Source of the DNA: Lysinibacillus sp. FSL K6-0232
Lineage (GTDB): Bacteria; Bacillota; Bacilli; Bacillales_A; Planococcaceae
Length of the DNA stretch: 64,000 bases
Assembly (NCBI RefSeq): GCF_038008325.1
Contig: NZ_JBBOYW010000001.1
Span: forward strand, 1,106,001 to 1,170,000
Reading direction: 5' to 3'
The number at the start of each line of letters is the position of its first letter. The stretch's first letter is position 1. The notes below the pieces were generated by a model. The model was not told the origin of the DNA and ran no database searches. It was given only the letters and a program-made list of their open reading frames with translations. Position numbers and translations under genes: made by a program. Shown here piece after piece: positions 48,323 through 58,666 of the stretch.

Positions 48323-49990
48323 TTGACAAAAAAGAAAAATGAATTAATTCGCATCATCCCTCTTGGAGGCGTAGGCGAAATTGGGAAAGCCATGTACGTA
48401 GTAGAAATTGATGAAGAGCTATTTGTGGTGGATAGCGGTTTAATGTTCCCAGAAGACGAAATGCTTGGGATTGATATCGTAATTCCTGATATTGCGTATT
48501 TGGAAGAAAATAAAGAGCGTGTAAAAGGTATTTTCTTAACACATGGTCATGAAGATGCAATTGGCTCTATTGCCTATGTATTACAAAAAATAAAGGCTCC
48601 TGTGTACGGATCGAAACTAACAATTGCTTTAGCAAAGGAACATTTAAAAGAATTGCCTGCACCACATCAGGTCAAGTTTTTTGAAGTAACAAACCGCAGT
48701 CGTATGAATTTTAACTCAACGTATGTAACATTCTTCCACACAACACATAGTATTCCCGATTCGTTAGGGGTAGTGTTCCATACATCTGAAGGCGCGATTG
48801 TTCATACAGGAGAGTTTAAATTCGATCAATCAGCGACAGGTAAATTTAAACCAGATTTAGCGAAAATGGCACAATTAGGGGAGGACGGCGTTTTTATTTT
48901 ATTATCTGAGTCGTGTGAAGCAGAGCGACCAGGTTATACGACATCGGAGATTGTGATTGAAGAACAATTATCAAAAACATTCCACTCAGCACCAGGTCGT
49001 ATTTTAGTAGCTGTCTATGCATCCAACTTTATTCGTATTCAACAAGTGTTTGCCCAAGCACAGAAATCATTCCGTAAAGTAGTGATTGTTGGTAAACCTT
49101 TAGAAAAAGCTGTAGATTTAGGTGTGCAGCTTGGTTATTTAACGGTTGATGAGGAAACAATTATTCCGATTTCGGAAATGCAGAAATACCAAGATGATGA
49201 AATTATTATTATTACAACGGGTAATAGAGGAGAGCCACTGGATGCGTTAGAAAAAATCGTCCGCAAGCATCACCGTGATATTAAAATTAAGCAGGGCGAT
49301 ACAGTATTGATTACATTTACACCTTCTCCAAATATGGAGGTGCAAATGGCTAATACAATGAATGCTCTCTCAAAAGCAGGCGCTGAAATTTTAACTTCCA
49401 GCAAAAATGTCCATGTATCAGGACATGGTAGTCAGGAAGATTTAAAGCTAATGCTTAACTTAATGCAACCGAAGTATTTTATTCCTGTTCAAGGTGAGTA
49501 CCGTATGTTAATTGCTCACTCTAAGCTAGCACAGCAGCTAGGCATGCATAAATCCCAAATATTTATCGCCGATAAAGGGGATATTGTTGAATATAAAAAT
49601 AATAAAATGCGTATGAGCGGTCGTGTACAAGCTGGCAATGTTTTAATTGATGGGATTGGTGTAGGCGATGTAGGCAATATTGTGCTACGTGATCGTAAGC
49701 TATTATCACAAGATGGTATTTTTATTGTCGTTGTGACATTAAACCGAGCGCAAAAGAAAATTGCATCTGGTCCAGAAATCTTATCACGCGGCTTTGTTTA
49801 TGTGCGTGAATCAGAAGAATTAATGGTTGAGGCTTCAGATATTGCTAAAAATGTTATTGAAAAATATGTTGGCAAAGATACATTCGAGTGGACAAATATT
49901 AAGCAAGAAATTCGAGATACATTAAATACGTATTTATTCCAAAAAACAAAGCGTCGTCCAATGATTATCCCAATTATTATGGAGTATTAA
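48323..49990 (+). CDS. rnjB: RNase J2 (RNase J paralogue)
   Basis: RNase J proteins are metallo-beta-lactamase/beta-CASP nucleases; J2 partners J1 and is weakly active alone. I chose TTG 48323 (555 residues) after GGAGG; the frame open to 48143 would run through the promoter. The metal motif reads HGHEDAIG, with Ala79 where active J1 enzymes have His, and the later 'TGEFKFDQ' has Glu where TGDF is usual. The C-terminal 'TKRRPMIIPIIMEY' is family-typical. Position after dapA matches B. subtilis rnjB. Confidence 0.93.
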   Translation: MTKKKNELIRIIPLGGVGEIGKAMYVVEIDEELFVVDSGLMFPEDEMLGIDIVIPDIAYLEENKERVKGIFLTHGHEDAIGSIAYVLQKIKAPVYGSKLTIALAKEHLKELPAPHQVKFFEVTNRSRMNFNSTYVTFFHTTHSIPDSLGVVFHTSEGAIVHTGEFKFDQSATGKFKPDLAKMAQLGEDGVFILLSESCEAERPGYTTSEIVIEEQLSKTFHSAPGRILVAVYASNFIRIQQVFAQAQKSFRKVVIVGKPLEKAVDLGVQLGYLTVDEETIIPISEMQKYQDDEIIIITTGNRGEPLDALEKIVRKHHRDIKIKQGDTVLITFTPSPNMEVQMANTMNALSKAGAEILTSSKNVHVSGHGSQEDLKLMLNLMQPKYFIPVQGEYRMLIAHSKLAQQLGMHKSQIFIADKGDIVEYKNNKMRMSGRVQAGNVLIDGIGVGDVGNIVLRDRKLLSQDGIFIVVVTLNRAQKKIASGPEILSRGFVYVRESEELMVEASDIAKNVIEKYVGKDTFEWTNIKQEIRDTLNTYLFQKTKRRPMIIPIIMEY

Positions 49991-50014
49991 TGTAGATAAT
50001 CATCACAGCTTTGC

Positions 50015-50057
50015 AAAAAAGGATTTTCTCCCAATTACGGTGGAAAATCCTTTTTTT
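50015..50057 (+). terminator. Terminator after rnjB
   Basis: AAAAAAGGATTTTC pairs with GAAAATCCTTTTTT across a 14-base loop. Confidence 0.85.
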
Positions 50058-50211
50058 GAAATCAAGAAGTTCTACATGTTATGATTGGTTGCATATATAA
50101 AGTGAACCTGCAATCGGTGGAAATCTTCCAGCTTGTACCTGATGCTACGCTTTTGGTACAAAAAAGAGTGTGAATACGGAGTAAAATGGATTGCAAAAGA
50201 AGGTGAAATAG

Positions 50212-52503
50212 GTGGTAGTAAGGAAGAAAAAAACAACGAAAAGTAAGGCAACAACTGAAAAAAAAGAAATGCATCCGCTTATGTATGAAATTCTAGGTGT
50301 ACTCTTTATTGCGTTAGCCATCATCATGATTTTTGAGTATGGTGTGATTGGACGTACACTACAAACAATAGCTATGTTTTTTTTAGGAAATTTACACTTC
50401 GCTGTGCCATTTATGCTTATCTTTATTGCGCTATTATTGATGATTGGCCGTAAAAAGGTAGGCATAAAGGATCGTTTAATAATGGGGCTAGTGCTGATTA
50501 TTATGAGCTTAACAATTTTTAGTCATGGCATATTATTTGAGCAATTGTCAAAATCAGGTGGTTTATTATCTGATTCTGTTTTACGTGAATCATGGCGAAT
50601 TTTAATAAGTACAGATGGTATTATCCATCGTAGTGATGCTTTAGGTGGAGGTATGATTGGTGCATTGCTCTATAGTGGGCTACACGTATTATTTGATGCA
50701 TCAGGCGCAAAAGTAGTAGCATGGGTTATTTTCTTTATTGGCTTAATTCTTGTAACAGGCAAAGCATTAGTACCTTATTTAGCAGAGAAAATGCCTGATT
50801 TATTTGGAAAATGGAAAAAGAAGCGCCATGAAAAGAAGAAAAATATACCTAAAAAGCCAAGCAATCGACGCTCAAGAGTAGAAAATACGGATGAAATAGC
50901 AGCGGTGGAGCAGGATGCTGATATACCAGTATATGAAGAAGAAGAGCCCGCTCATGAGCCAATTATTTCTGCTTTTACACAAAATGTATCACATGAAAGT
51001 GATGGGTTTGATGTGACACATACGGTGGAAAATGAACTAGAAGAAGCGGTAGAGGATGTTCATATCCAAGGTACAGATGCTGTAGAAAATGCAGATTATC
51101 AACTGCCATCCTATCATTTATTACAATTACCACCACAGCATGACCAAAGTGGGGAATATTCGGTTATCCAAGCAAATGCTAAAAAGCTTGAACAAACATT
51201 ACAAAGCTTTGGCGTCAAGGCAAAGGTGACTCAGGTGCATTTAGGGCCAGCTGTGACAAAATATGAAATTTTACCTGATATTGGTGTGAAAGTAAGCAAA
51301 ATCGTTAATCTGCAGGATGATCTTGCGCTAGCGCTTGCTGCAAAAGATATTCGGATGGAAGCGCCAATACCCGGAAAATCTGCGATTGGCATTGAAGTAC
51401 CAAATAGTGAGGTAGCGATTGTGACATTGCGTGAAGTATTAGAGTCAAAGGATGGTGCAAAGCCAGAAGCTTTATTGCAAGTTGCATTTGGGCGTGACAT
51501 TACGGGACAAGCTGTGTTAGCAGAGTTAAATAAAATGCCACATTTACTTGTAGCAGGTTCGACAGGTAGCGGGAAAAGTGTCTGTATCAATGGCATTATT
51601 GTATCGATATTAATGCGTACAAAGCCACATGAAGTGAAATTAATGATGATTGATCCAAAAATGGTAGAGTTAAATGTTTATAATGGCATTCCACATTTAT
51701 TAGCGCCTGTTGTAACAGATGCACGCAAAGCTTCGCAAGCCTTGAAAAAGGTAGTTTCTGAGATGGAACGTCGCTATGATCTATTTTCACATACAGGTAC
51801 GCGAAATATTGAAGGCTATAATGCACATGTTCAAAGAATGAATGACCAAACAGATGAAAAGCATCCAAAGCTACCATATATTGTTGTGATTGTGGATGAG
51901 CTAGCAGATTTAATGATGGTGGCGTCCAATGATGTGGAGGATTCCATTACACGCTTAGCACAAATGGCGCGGGCAGCAGGCATTCATTTGATTATTGCAA
52001 CGCAAAGACCAAGTGTAGATGTGTTAACAGGTGTTATTAAGGCAAATATTCCTTCAAGAATTGCCTTTGCTGTATCCTCCGCAATTGACTCCAGAACGAT
52101 TTTAGATATGGGTGGAGCAGAGCGTTTACTTGGTCGTGGTGATATGCTGTTTTTACCTGCTGGTGCCTCCAAGCCAAAGCGAGTACAGGGTGCTTTTTTA
52201 TCCGACCAAGAGGTTGAATCAGTCGTTAATTTTGTTATAGAACAGCAAAAGGCACAGTATCAGGAGGAAATGATTCCTACTGAGGAGGAAACCATTTTAG
52301 AGGAAACAGACGAATTATATGATGAAGCTGTACAATTAGTCGTTAATATGCAAACAGCCTCTGTTTCAATGCTTCAGCGCCGCTTCCGTATAGGCTATTC
52401 AAGGGCTGCACGCATTGTCGATCAAATGGAGCAGCGTGGGGTTGTTGGGCCACCAGAGGGCAGTAAGCCTCGCCAAGTGCTTATCCATCAATATGAAAGC
52501 TAA
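50212..52503 (+). CDS. spoIIIE: DNA translocase SpoIIIE/FtsK
   Basis: SpoIIIE pumps chromosomal DNA across division and sporulation septa. The 763-residue protein starts at GTG 50212. It has four membrane helices in the first 190 residues and an acidic linker (about 215-300). The RecA-like motor carries Walker A '[13 protein letters not shown]' (about 449) and Walker B '[14 protein letters not shown]'. A C-terminal gamma winged helix contains '[20 protein letters not shown]' for orienting sequences. Length is near the B. subtilis 787. The B. subtilis neighbour tepA is absent between rnjB and this gene. Confidence 0.97.
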   Translation: MVVRKKKTTKSKATTEKKEMHPLMYEILGVLFIALAIIMIFEYGVIGRTLQTIAMFFLGNLHFAVPFMLIFIALLLMIGRKKVGIKDRLIMGLVLIIMSLTIFSHGILFEQLSKSGGLLSDSVLRESWRILISTDGIIHRSDALGGGMIGALLYSGLHVLFDASGAKVVAWVIFFIGLILVTGKALVPYLAEKMPDLFGKWKKKRHEKKKNIPKKPSNRRSRVENTDEIAAVEQDADIPVYEEEEPAHEPIISAFTQNVSHESDGFDVTHTVENELEEAVEDVHIQGTDAVENADYQLPSYHLLQLPPQHDQSGEYSVIQANAKKLEQTLQSFGVKAKVTQVHLGPAVTKYEILPDIGVKVSKIVNLQDDLALALAAKDIRMEAPIPGKSAIGIEVPNSEVAIVTLREVLESKDGAKPEALLQVAFGRDITGQAVLAELNKMPHLLVAGSTGSGKSVCINGIIVSILMRTKPHEVKLMMIDPKMVELNVYNGIPHLLAPVVTDARKASQALKKVVSEMERRYDLFSHTGTRNIEGYNAHVQRMNDQTDEKHPKLPYIVVIVDELADLMMVASNDVEDSITRLAQMARAAGIHLIIATQRPSVDVLTGVIKANIPSRIAFAVSSAIDSRTILDMGGAERLLGRGDMLFLPAGASKPKRVQGAFLSDQEVESVVNFVIEQQKAQYQEEMIPTEEETILEETDELYDEAVQLVVNMQTASVSMLQRRFRIGYSRAARIVDQMEQRGVVGPPEGSKPRQVLIHQYES

Positions 52504-52664
52504 ACAAAAAATAGGCTATAAATAATGGGTCGTTTTGTCTGGTTGTCCAATTATTTGTAATGGAAATAAATAAACAATGAATTCTATAACAGATTTTAAT
52601 CAAAACTATTTATTTCATTCTTCAAAAATGTTATATTTATGAACGATTAGTAGGAATGTTGTAC

Positions 52665-52678
52665 ATCAGATGTCTGAT
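52665..52678. promoter_or_regulatory. Candidate GntR operator upstream of ymfC
   Basis: ATCAGA-TG-TCTGAT is a perfect palindrome 23 bases before the GTG of the GntR gene, the size and place expected for an autoregulatory operator of this family. Confidence 0.5.
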
Positions 52679-52701
52679 CTCTGATTTTGGTGGTGATATA
52701 T

Positions 52702-53430
52702 GTGACTATTAAAGCAGATCATCGTCATCTCTATCTTCAAGTAATTGATCGTTTAAAATCTGATATTGAGGCTGGTATTTTTAAAGAAAATGAAAAGCTG
52801 CCTTCAGAGTTTGAATTATCGAAATCACTAGGAGTCAGTCGAGCAACACTTAGAGAAGCACTTCGACTGTTGGAAGAAGAAAATGTAATTGTGCGTCGAC
52901 ATGGGGTTGGGACTTTTGTTAATCCTAAGCCGTTGTTTACATCAGGTATTGAGCAGTTATCAAGCATTTCTTCTATGATCGAGGCAGTAGGTATGGAGCC
53001 AGGCTCGCGTTTTTTAAAGGCGACTGAGCACATACCTTCTGAGGAAGATTTAAAACGCTTCCAATGTGATGGCGAAGATAAAATACTCACAATTGAACGT
53101 GTCAGAACAGCGGATGGCGACCCAGTAGTTTACTGTATAGATAGACTACCAGCAAGCTTTTTGCCTACTGACTTTGTTGAAAAAAAAGAAGTTTCACTGT
53201 TCTCTGCTCTTGAACAATCTGGGAAAATTCATGTTGCTTATGCGATTACCTATATTGATCCAGTCGGCTATCATGAACAAGCTTCACCGATTTTAAACTG
53301 TGGACGTGAAACAGCTCTTTTAGTGTTAAAGCAATTGCATTACGATGACCATGATCAAGTAGTGCTCTATTCAAAAAATTATTTCCGGGCTGATAAATTC
53401 AGCTTCCATGTAGTTCGTAAACGGGTGTAG
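52702..53430 (+). CDS. ymfC: GntR/HutC-family regulator (YmfC-like)
   Basis: The 242-residue regulator has an N-terminal winged helix ('[29 protein letters not shown]' elements, 'HGVGTFVNP') and a C-terminal UTRA ligand-binding domain of the HutC subfamily. I chose GTG 52702 after GGTGGTGA; a start at 52687 would include that ribosome binding site. It lies directly upstream of the BMP-type transporter genes, so a role in controlling nucleoside uptake is likely but inferred. B. subtilis ymfC is at the equivalent position after spoIIIE. Confidence 0.88.
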   Translation: MTIKADHRHLYLQVIDRLKSDIEAGIFKENEKLPSEFELSKSLGVSRATLREALRLLEEENVIVRRHGVGTFVNPKPLFTSGIEQLSSISSMIEAVGMEPGSRFLKATEHIPSEEDLKRFQCDGEDKILTIERVRTADGDPVVYCIDRLPASFLPTDFVEKKEVSLFSALEQSGKIHVAYAITYIDPVGYHEQASPILNCGRETALLVLKQLHYDDHDQVVLYSKNYFRADKFSFHVVRKRV

Positions 53431-53483
53431 AACATTTCTAAATTTTTTCCTGCTAATTACAATACCTTTGGGGGGTTAAAAAC

Positions 53484-54569
53484 ATGAAAAAACGTAAATT
53501 TGGTTTAGTATTAACATCAGTATTAGCGGCAAGTGCTATTTTAGGTGCATGTGGTGCAAAAGACGACGATAACGCTGCAAAAGACAATGACAATGCTTCA
53601 GGTGGTGGCAACACAGAAGAGGCTTTCTCAGTAGCGATGGTTACGGACGTAGGTGGCGTTGATGATAAATCATTCAACCAATCTGCATGGGAAGGTGTTC
53701 AAGCTTATGGTAAAGAGCACGGTTTAGAAAAGGGTGACGGTGGTTTCGACTACTTACAATCAAAATCAGATGCAGACTATGATGCAAACTTAAACTCATT
53801 AGTACGTCGTGACTTTAATTTAATTTTTGGTATTGGTTATATGATGGAAGATGCGATGGCTGCTATTGCGGATGAAAATCCAGATGGTCAATTCGCGATT
53901 ATTGATGCAGAAGTACCAGCAGATAACGTTGTATCAGTATTGTTCAAAGAGCAAGAAGGTGCTTTCTTAGCTGGTGTTGCAGCTGCTAAAATGTCACAAT
54001 CAGGTAAAATCGGTTTCGTAGGTGGCGTAGATATTCCAGTTATTAATCGCTTTGAAGCTGGTTTTATTGAAGGGGCAAAAGCTGTAAACCCTGATATCAT
54101 TATTGAAGATAAATATACAGGTGCGTTCGATAAAGCCGATGTTGGTAAAATTACAGCAAGCAGTATGTATTCTTCAGGTGTTGATGTAATCTTCCACGCT
54201 GCTGGTGGAACTGGTAATGGTGTATTCTCTGAAGCAAAAGAGCGTAAGAAAAAAGACCCTGATGCAAATATTTGGGTAATTGGTGTAGATGCTGACCAAT
54301 ACGAAGAAGGTAAAGTAGATGAGGAAACAAACGTTACTTTAACTTCTATGTTAAAAGGTGTTAATACAGCAGTAGTAGATATTTCAAATAGAGCAAAAAA
54401 TGGTGATTTCCCAGGTGGAGAAACACTTGTATACGGTTTAGCTGAAGATGGCGTTAAACTTGCAGATTCTCGTGGTGCGATTCCAGAAGATGTACAAGCT
54501 GTAATCGATGAATATAAAGAAAAAATTGCTAAGGGTGAAATTGTCGTTCCAGAAAAAGTGGAAAAATAA
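53484..54569 (+). CDS. nupN: BMP-family nucleoside-binding lipoprotein
   Basis: This 361-residue lipoprotein has a signal peptide with lipobox LGAC (Cys23) and an Asp/Asn/Gly-rich linker. The BMP/PnrA-type periplasmic-binding fold follows ('[19 protein letters not shown]', '[25 protein letters not shown]' elements, '[14 protein letters not shown]'). Family members bind purine or other nucleosides outside the membrane. GGGGGG precedes the ATG. A terminator and a long structured leader separate it from the ATPase gene, unlike a simple operon. The symbol is by analogy to the B. subtilis guanosine transporter. Confidence 0.93.
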   Translation: MKKRKFGLVLTSVLAASAILGACGAKDDDNAAKDNDNASGGGNTEEAFSVAMVTDVGGVDDKSFNQSAWEGVQAYGKEHGLEKGDGGFDYLQSKSDADYDANLNSLVRRDFNLIFGIGYMMEDAMAAIADENPDGQFAIIDAEVPADNVVSVLFKEQEGAFLAGVAAAKMSQSGKIGFVGGVDIPVINRFEAGFIEGAKAVNPDIIIEDKYTGAFDKADVGKITASSMYSSGVDVIFHAAGGTGNGVFSEAKERKKKDPDANIWVIGVDADQYEEGKVDEETNVTLTSMLKGVNTAVVDISNRAKNGDFPGGETLVYGLAEDGVKLADSRGAIPEDVQAVIDEYKEKIAKGEIVVPEKVEK

Positions 54570-54579
54570 TTCATCTGTT

Positions 54580-54623
54580 AATCATCATAAGGGACTTGTC
54601 GAAGGACCTTATGATGATTTTTC
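54580..54623 (+). terminator. Terminator after the BMP lipoprotein gene
   Basis: ATCATCATAAGG pairs perfectly with CCTTATGATGAT around a 14-base loop, followed by a T run. It would raise the ratio of binding protein to membrane components. Confidence 0.9.
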
Positions 54624-55006
54624 AATCTATCGTTATATTTAGATTATTTGCAATTCTCTATTTGATTTAGATGAACCGTATAGAGGTAGTCATAATGAAA
54701 ACATATTGATGGTAACAAGTTAATAGAAGAAAGGTTTCTAACGATGACCTTTCCTGTATTAATTTAGCAAAACACCTACCTCTATAGGTGGGCTTAAATC
54801 AGTGAATAAAGTATAGCCTCAAGTAATGAAAGGAGGCACAGGAGTTTGTTAGCTAGTGCTGCATCTATGCAACGATCTTGCTAAGCCTTATCCATTTCAA
54901 GCACTGGACGTATTGCTAATCTGTACCATCAGTCATTGTAGCGGCAGATACTATACGCTAAGGCAAAAATACTTACTATATAGTGCCTATTAAGGGAGTG
55001 ACAAAA
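54624..55006 (+). promoter_or_regulatory. Structured leader upstream of the nucleoside transporter ATPase gene
   Basis: No gene is seen here, but pairing is dense. An 11-base stem TATAGAGGTAG/CTACCTCTATA (54679-54689, 54776-54786) encloses AAGTTAATA/TATTAATTT (54717-54725, 54757-54765), which is capped by GAAAGGT/ACCTTTC (54729-54735, 54747-54753). The 3' strand of the first stem can instead form CACCTA/TAGGTG (54773-54778, 54785-54790). Further on are TTAGC/GCTAA with AGGC/GCCT (54834-54888), TAGCG/CGCTA (54939-54960) and AGGCA/TGCCT (54961-54988) just before the ribosome binding site. I recognise no known riboswitch. Confidence 0.5.
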
Positions 55007-56554
55007 TTGGAATATGTGATTGAAATGCTAGGAATCCGTAAAGAATTCGGTCAGTTCGTGGCGAATAATAACATCACCCTCCAACTGAAACAAGGCGAAA
55101 TCCATGCATTGCTAGGTGAAAATGGTGCAGGTAAATCGACTTTAATGAACGTTCTTTTTGGTTTGTATCAACCAGAAGGTGGCGAAATCCGTGTTCGTGG
55201 GAAGGCTGTTAAAATTACAAACCCGAATATTGCCAATGACTTAGGAATTGGTATGGTGCACCAACACTTTATGTTGGTAGAGAATTTTACGGTAACAGAG
55301 AATATTATTTTAGGTTCTGAACCTACTAAAATGGGCATTGTTAATATTAAAGATGCGGCAAAGAAAGTACAGGCACTTTCTGAAAAATATGGCTTAGATG
55401 TTGATCCATATGCCAAAATTGAAGATATTACAGTTGGGATGCAGCAACGCGTTGAAATTTTAAAGACATTATATCGTGGTGCTGAAATTTTAATTTTTGA
55501 TGAACCAACAGCATCTTTAACACCACAAGAAATTACAGAATTAATTCAAATTATGCGTCGCCTTATTGCAGAGGGGAAATCTATTATTTTAATTACCCAT
55601 AAGCTAAAGGAAATTATGGAAGTATCCGATCGCGTCACAATTATCCGTAAGGGTGAAGGAATCGGTACAGTTGTAACCGCTAACACAAACCCTAATCAGC
55701 TTGCTGAAATGATGGTTGGTCGTCAGGTTGAATTTAAAACAGAAAAAACAGATGCAAGCCCAACAAAAGAAGTATTGTCCGTTGAGAATTTAGTTGTAAC
55801 GGATTATCGTAATATCGATAAAGTAAAAGGTCTTAACTTAAACGTTCGCAGAGGCGAAATCGTTGGTATTGCGGGTATTGATGGTAACGGTCAATCTGAA
55901 TTAATCGAGGCTATTACAGGTTTACGCAAAGTGAAAAGCGGTACTGTGAAGTTAAATGGTCAGGATATTACAAATTTAAAGCCTCGTAAAATTACAGAGG
56001 AGGGCGTTGGACATATTCCACAAGACCGTCATAAGCATGGCTTAGTATTAGACTTCCCGATTGGCCATAATATTGCACTGCAAACATATTATCAGCCTCC
56101 TATCGCCAAAGGCTTTGTCATGGATTATAAAAAGGTATCGGAAAAAGCTCGCCAAATTATTAAAGAATACGATGTGCGTACAGGGAATGGTGAAATGACT
56201 CCAGCACGTGCGCTATCTGGTGGTAACCAGCAAAAGGCAATTATTGGGCGTGAAATCGATCGTAATCCAGACTTATTAATTGCAGCTTTACCAACTCGTG
56301 GTCTTGATGTAGGAGCTATCGAGTTTATTCACTCTCGCCTTATTGAGCAACGTGATAAAGGCAAGGCTGTTCTATTAATCTCGTTTGAATTAGATGAGGT
56401 TATGAATGTATCAGATCGTATTGCTGTTATTTATGATGGTCAAATTGTGGATGAGTTAAATCCAAAAGAAACAACCGAACAAGAGCTTGGCTTACTGATG
56501 GCTGGGCAAAGTAAAAAAAATAACAAGCATGGTGCGAAGGAGGGGAACGACTAA
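55007..56554 (+). CDS. nupO: Nucleoside ABC importer ATP-binding protein
   Basis: The 515-residue protein has two tandem ABC domains, as in BMP-type nucleoside importers. The first has Walker A 'LLGENGAGKSTLMN' and Walker B 'EILIFDEPTASLTP'. The second has a degenerate Walker A 'GIDGNGQSELIEA', signature 'ALSGGNQQKAIIGREI' and 'LLIAALPTRGLDVGA'. I chose TTG 55007 after AAGGGAG; an in-frame start at 54983 would fall inside the last leader hairpin. Its stop overlaps nupP. Confidence 0.95.
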   Translation: MEYVIEMLGIRKEFGQFVANNNITLQLKQGEIHALLGENGAGKSTLMNVLFGLYQPEGGEIRVRGKAVKITNPNIANDLGIGMVHQHFMLVENFTVTENIILGSEPTKMGIVNIKDAAKKVQALSEKYGLDVDPYAKIEDITVGMQQRVEILKTLYRGAEILIFDEPTASLTPQEITELIQIMRRLIAEGKSIILITHKLKEIMEVSDRVTIIRKGEGIGTVVTANTNPNQLAEMMVGRQVEFKTEKTDASPTKEVLSVENLVVTDYRNIDKVKGLNLNVRRGEIVGIAGIDGNGQSELIEAITGLRKVKSGTVKLNGQDITNLKPRKITEEGVGHIPQDRHKHGLVLDFPIGHNIALQTYYQPPIAKGFVMDYKKVSEKARQIIKEYDVRTGNGEMTPARALSGGNQQKAIIGREIDRNPDLLIAALPTRGLDVGAIEFIHSRLIEQRDKGKAVLLISFELDEVMNVSDRIAVIYDGQIVDELNPKETTEQELGLLMAGQSKKNNKHGAKEGND

Positions 56555-57600
56555 TGTCAAATCGTGTCATTAATATTCTCGTTCCTATCATCTCTATTAT
56601 TATCGGTTTAATCGTAGGTGCTATCGTTATGGTAGTGAGTGGCTATGACCCAGTACAAGGTTATATTGCTCTTTGGACAGGTATATTTGGAGATTCATAT
56701 TCAATTGGGAACACAATTCGTCAAATTACACCGTATATATTGGCAGGTCTTGCAGTAGCATTTGCTTTCCGTACAGGGCTGTTCAATATTGGGGTTGAAG
56801 GGCAGCTTATTTTAGGCTGGCTAGCAGCAGCTTGGGTAGGATATGCATTTGAACTACCTAAAGTGATTCATTTACCATTAGCATTATTAGCAGCAGCAGC
56901 TGCAGGTGCATTTTGGGCCTTTATTGCAGGCTTCTTAAAAGCGAAATTTAAAGTCCATGAAGTAATTGCGACAATTATGCTGAACTATACTGCGCTTTAT
57001 ATTGCGAACGCAGTCATTAAAAAATTGTCGGATGGTGGCTTTAAAACAGAACGTGTTCTTGAGTCAGCTTCATTGCGTTCTCCGTTTTTAAGAGAGCTTA
57101 CAGACAACTCAAGCCTTCACTATGGGATCATTGTTGCACTTTTAATGGTCGTAGTGATGTGGTTTATTTTAGAAAAAACAACGCGCGGGTATGAGCTAAA
57201 GGCGGTAGGCTTTAATAAAAATGCTGCTGATTATGCAGGTATGAGTGTTAATAAAAATATTATTTTAGCCATGACAATTTCAGGTATGTTTGCGGGTCTT
57301 GGTGGTGCAATGGAGGCGCTAGGTACTTTCCAAAATGCATCGATTAAACCAGGCTTTACAGGAATCGGTTTTGACGGAATCGCTGTTGCCTTGCTTGGTG
57401 CGAATACACCACTAGGGGTAATATTCGGAGCTTCTCTTTTCGGTTCATTGAAATATGGTGCTCTTAATATGCCAAATGCTGCGGGTATTCCAGAAGAAAT
57501 TGTATCCATTATTATTGCATTAATTATCTTCTTTGTGGCATCAGGCTATATTATTCGAGTAGGCTTACAAAAGCTGAGCAAGAAAAAGGAGGGACAATAA
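56554..57600 (+). CDS. nupP: Nucleoside ABC importer permease 1
   Basis: The 348-residue permease has about nine or ten membrane helices and BPD_transp_2 family features: 'AFAFRTGLFNIGVEGQLILG', 'KFKVHEVIATIMLNYTALYI' and 'GYELKAVGFNKNAADYAGMS'. The last contains the coupling-helix region that contacts the ATPase. It overlaps nupO by one base (TAATG) and is one base from nupQ, so the three membrane-side genes are translated together. Confidence 0.95.
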   Translation: MSNRVINILVPIISIIIGLIVGAIVMVVSGYDPVQGYIALWTGIFGDSYSIGNTIRQITPYILAGLAVAFAFRTGLFNIGVEGQLILGWLAAAWVGYAFELPKVIHLPLALLAAAAAGAFWAFIAGFLKAKFKVHEVIATIMLNYTALYIANAVIKKLSDGGFKTERVLESASLRSPFLRELTDNSSLHYGIIVALLMVVVMWFILEKTTRGYELKAVGFNKNAADYAGMSVNKNIILAMTISGMFAGLGGAMEALGTFQNASIKPGFTGIGFDGIAVALLGANTPLGVIFGASLFGSLKYGALNMPNAAGIPEEIVSIIIALIIFFVASGYIIRVGLQKLSKKKEGQ

Positions 57601-57601
57601 C

Positions 57602-58561
57602 ATGAGCTTTTTAGAAATGTTATATTTCATCATCCCTTCAGCGATTCTTTATGCAACACCTTTGATATTTACTGCTATCGGTGGTGTATTCTCTGAACGC
57701 TCTGGTGTTGTCAACATCGGGCTAGAAGGCTTAATGATTATCGGTGCTTTTATTGGTATTTATGTTAATTTAGAATATGCTTCATCACTAGGTGCAGCAA
57801 CAACTTGGATAGCAATGCTAGCAGCTGTTGTAATCGGTGGGATTTTCTCACTTTTCCATGCGGTTGCTTCCATCTCCTTCCGTGCCGATCAAACGGTATC
57901 TGGGGTAGCTATCAACCTATTGGGCTTAGCTGTTTCAGTCTTTTTAGTAAAAATGATTTATGATAAAGGTCAAACAGATATGATTACGCGACCAATCGGC
58001 CGTTTTGGTATCCCTTATTTAGAGGATATTCCATTCTTCGGTCCGCTATTGTTCCGCGATGTATATAGTACATCTATTTTAGCCTTTGCAGTAGCAATTG
58101 GTGCATGGTTTATTATTTATAAAACACCATTTGGTTTACGTCTTCGCGCAGTTGGTGAGCATCCAATGGCAGCAGATACAATGGGGATTAATGTTAATAA
58201 AATGCGCTATATTGCTGTTGTGATTTCTGGGGCATTAGGTGGACTTGGCGGTGCAGTCTATGCACAAACAATTACACATGACTTTTCACACGCAACAATT
58301 GCTGGGCAAGGCTTTATGGCAATTGCAGCAATGATTTTCGGGAAATGGCATCCAATTGGTGCATTAGGTGCAGCTCTATTCTTTGGATTGGCACAAACAT
58401 TAAGTATTGCAGGAAGTCAAATTCCAATTATCGAAAATGTACCAGCTGTCTATCTGCAAATTTTACCATATGTACTAACAATCCTTGCGTTAGCAGGCTT
58501 TATTGGTAAAGCGAATGCGCCAAAGGCAAGTGGACAACCCTATATTAAAGGGAAACGCTAA
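57602..58561 (+). CDS. nupQ: Nucleoside ABC importer permease 2
   Basis: The 319-residue partner permease has the same family layout: 'LIFTAIGGVFSERSGVVNIGLEGLM' elements, 'ISFRADQTVSGVAINLLGLAVS' and 'GLRLRAVGEHPMAADTMGINV'. It forms a heterodimeric channel with the preceding product. A terminator follows, ending the transporter unit. Confidence 0.95.
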   Translation: MSFLEMLYFIIPSAILYATPLIFTAIGGVFSERSGVVNIGLEGLMIIGAFIGIYVNLEYASSLGAATTWIAMLAAVVIGGIFSLFHAVASISFRADQTVSGVAINLLGLAVSVFLVKMIYDKGQTDMITRPIGRFGIPYLEDIPFFGPLLFRDVYSTSILAFAVAIGAWFIIYKTPFGLRLRAVGEHPMAADTMGINVNKMRYIAVVISGALGGLGGAVYAQTITHDFSHATIAGQGFMAIAAMIFGKWHPIGALGAALFFGLAQTLSIAGSQIPIIENVPAVYLQILPYVLTILALAGFIGKANAPKASGQPYIKGKR

Positions 58562-58572
58562 GAAATTATAAG

Positions 58573-58603
58573 AAAGGCTGAGCGAACAATGCTCAGTCTT
58601 TTT
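58573..58603 (+). terminator. Terminator after the nucleoside transporter genes
   Basis: AAAGGCTGAGC pairs with GCTCAGTCTTT (one G-T) around GAACAAT, with a T run. Confidence 0.85.
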
Positions 58604-58666
58604 GCCATGTCAACTTAGCCAATTACATATATTTTTTAATTTTTCCATACATACTTTGGATTCTTT

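Noticed and set aside
53888-54574. 228-codon open frame on the - strand opposite the BMP lipoprotein gene
   Set aside because: It lies fully inside a well-identified gene, has low-complexity Ser/Thr/Pro-rich sequence typical of an antisense shadow, and no family motif or ribosome binding site.
54624-55006. Purine riboswitch before the nucleoside transporter
   Set aside because: The conserved purine-aptamer loop and junction bases are not present; the leader is structured but of another kind.
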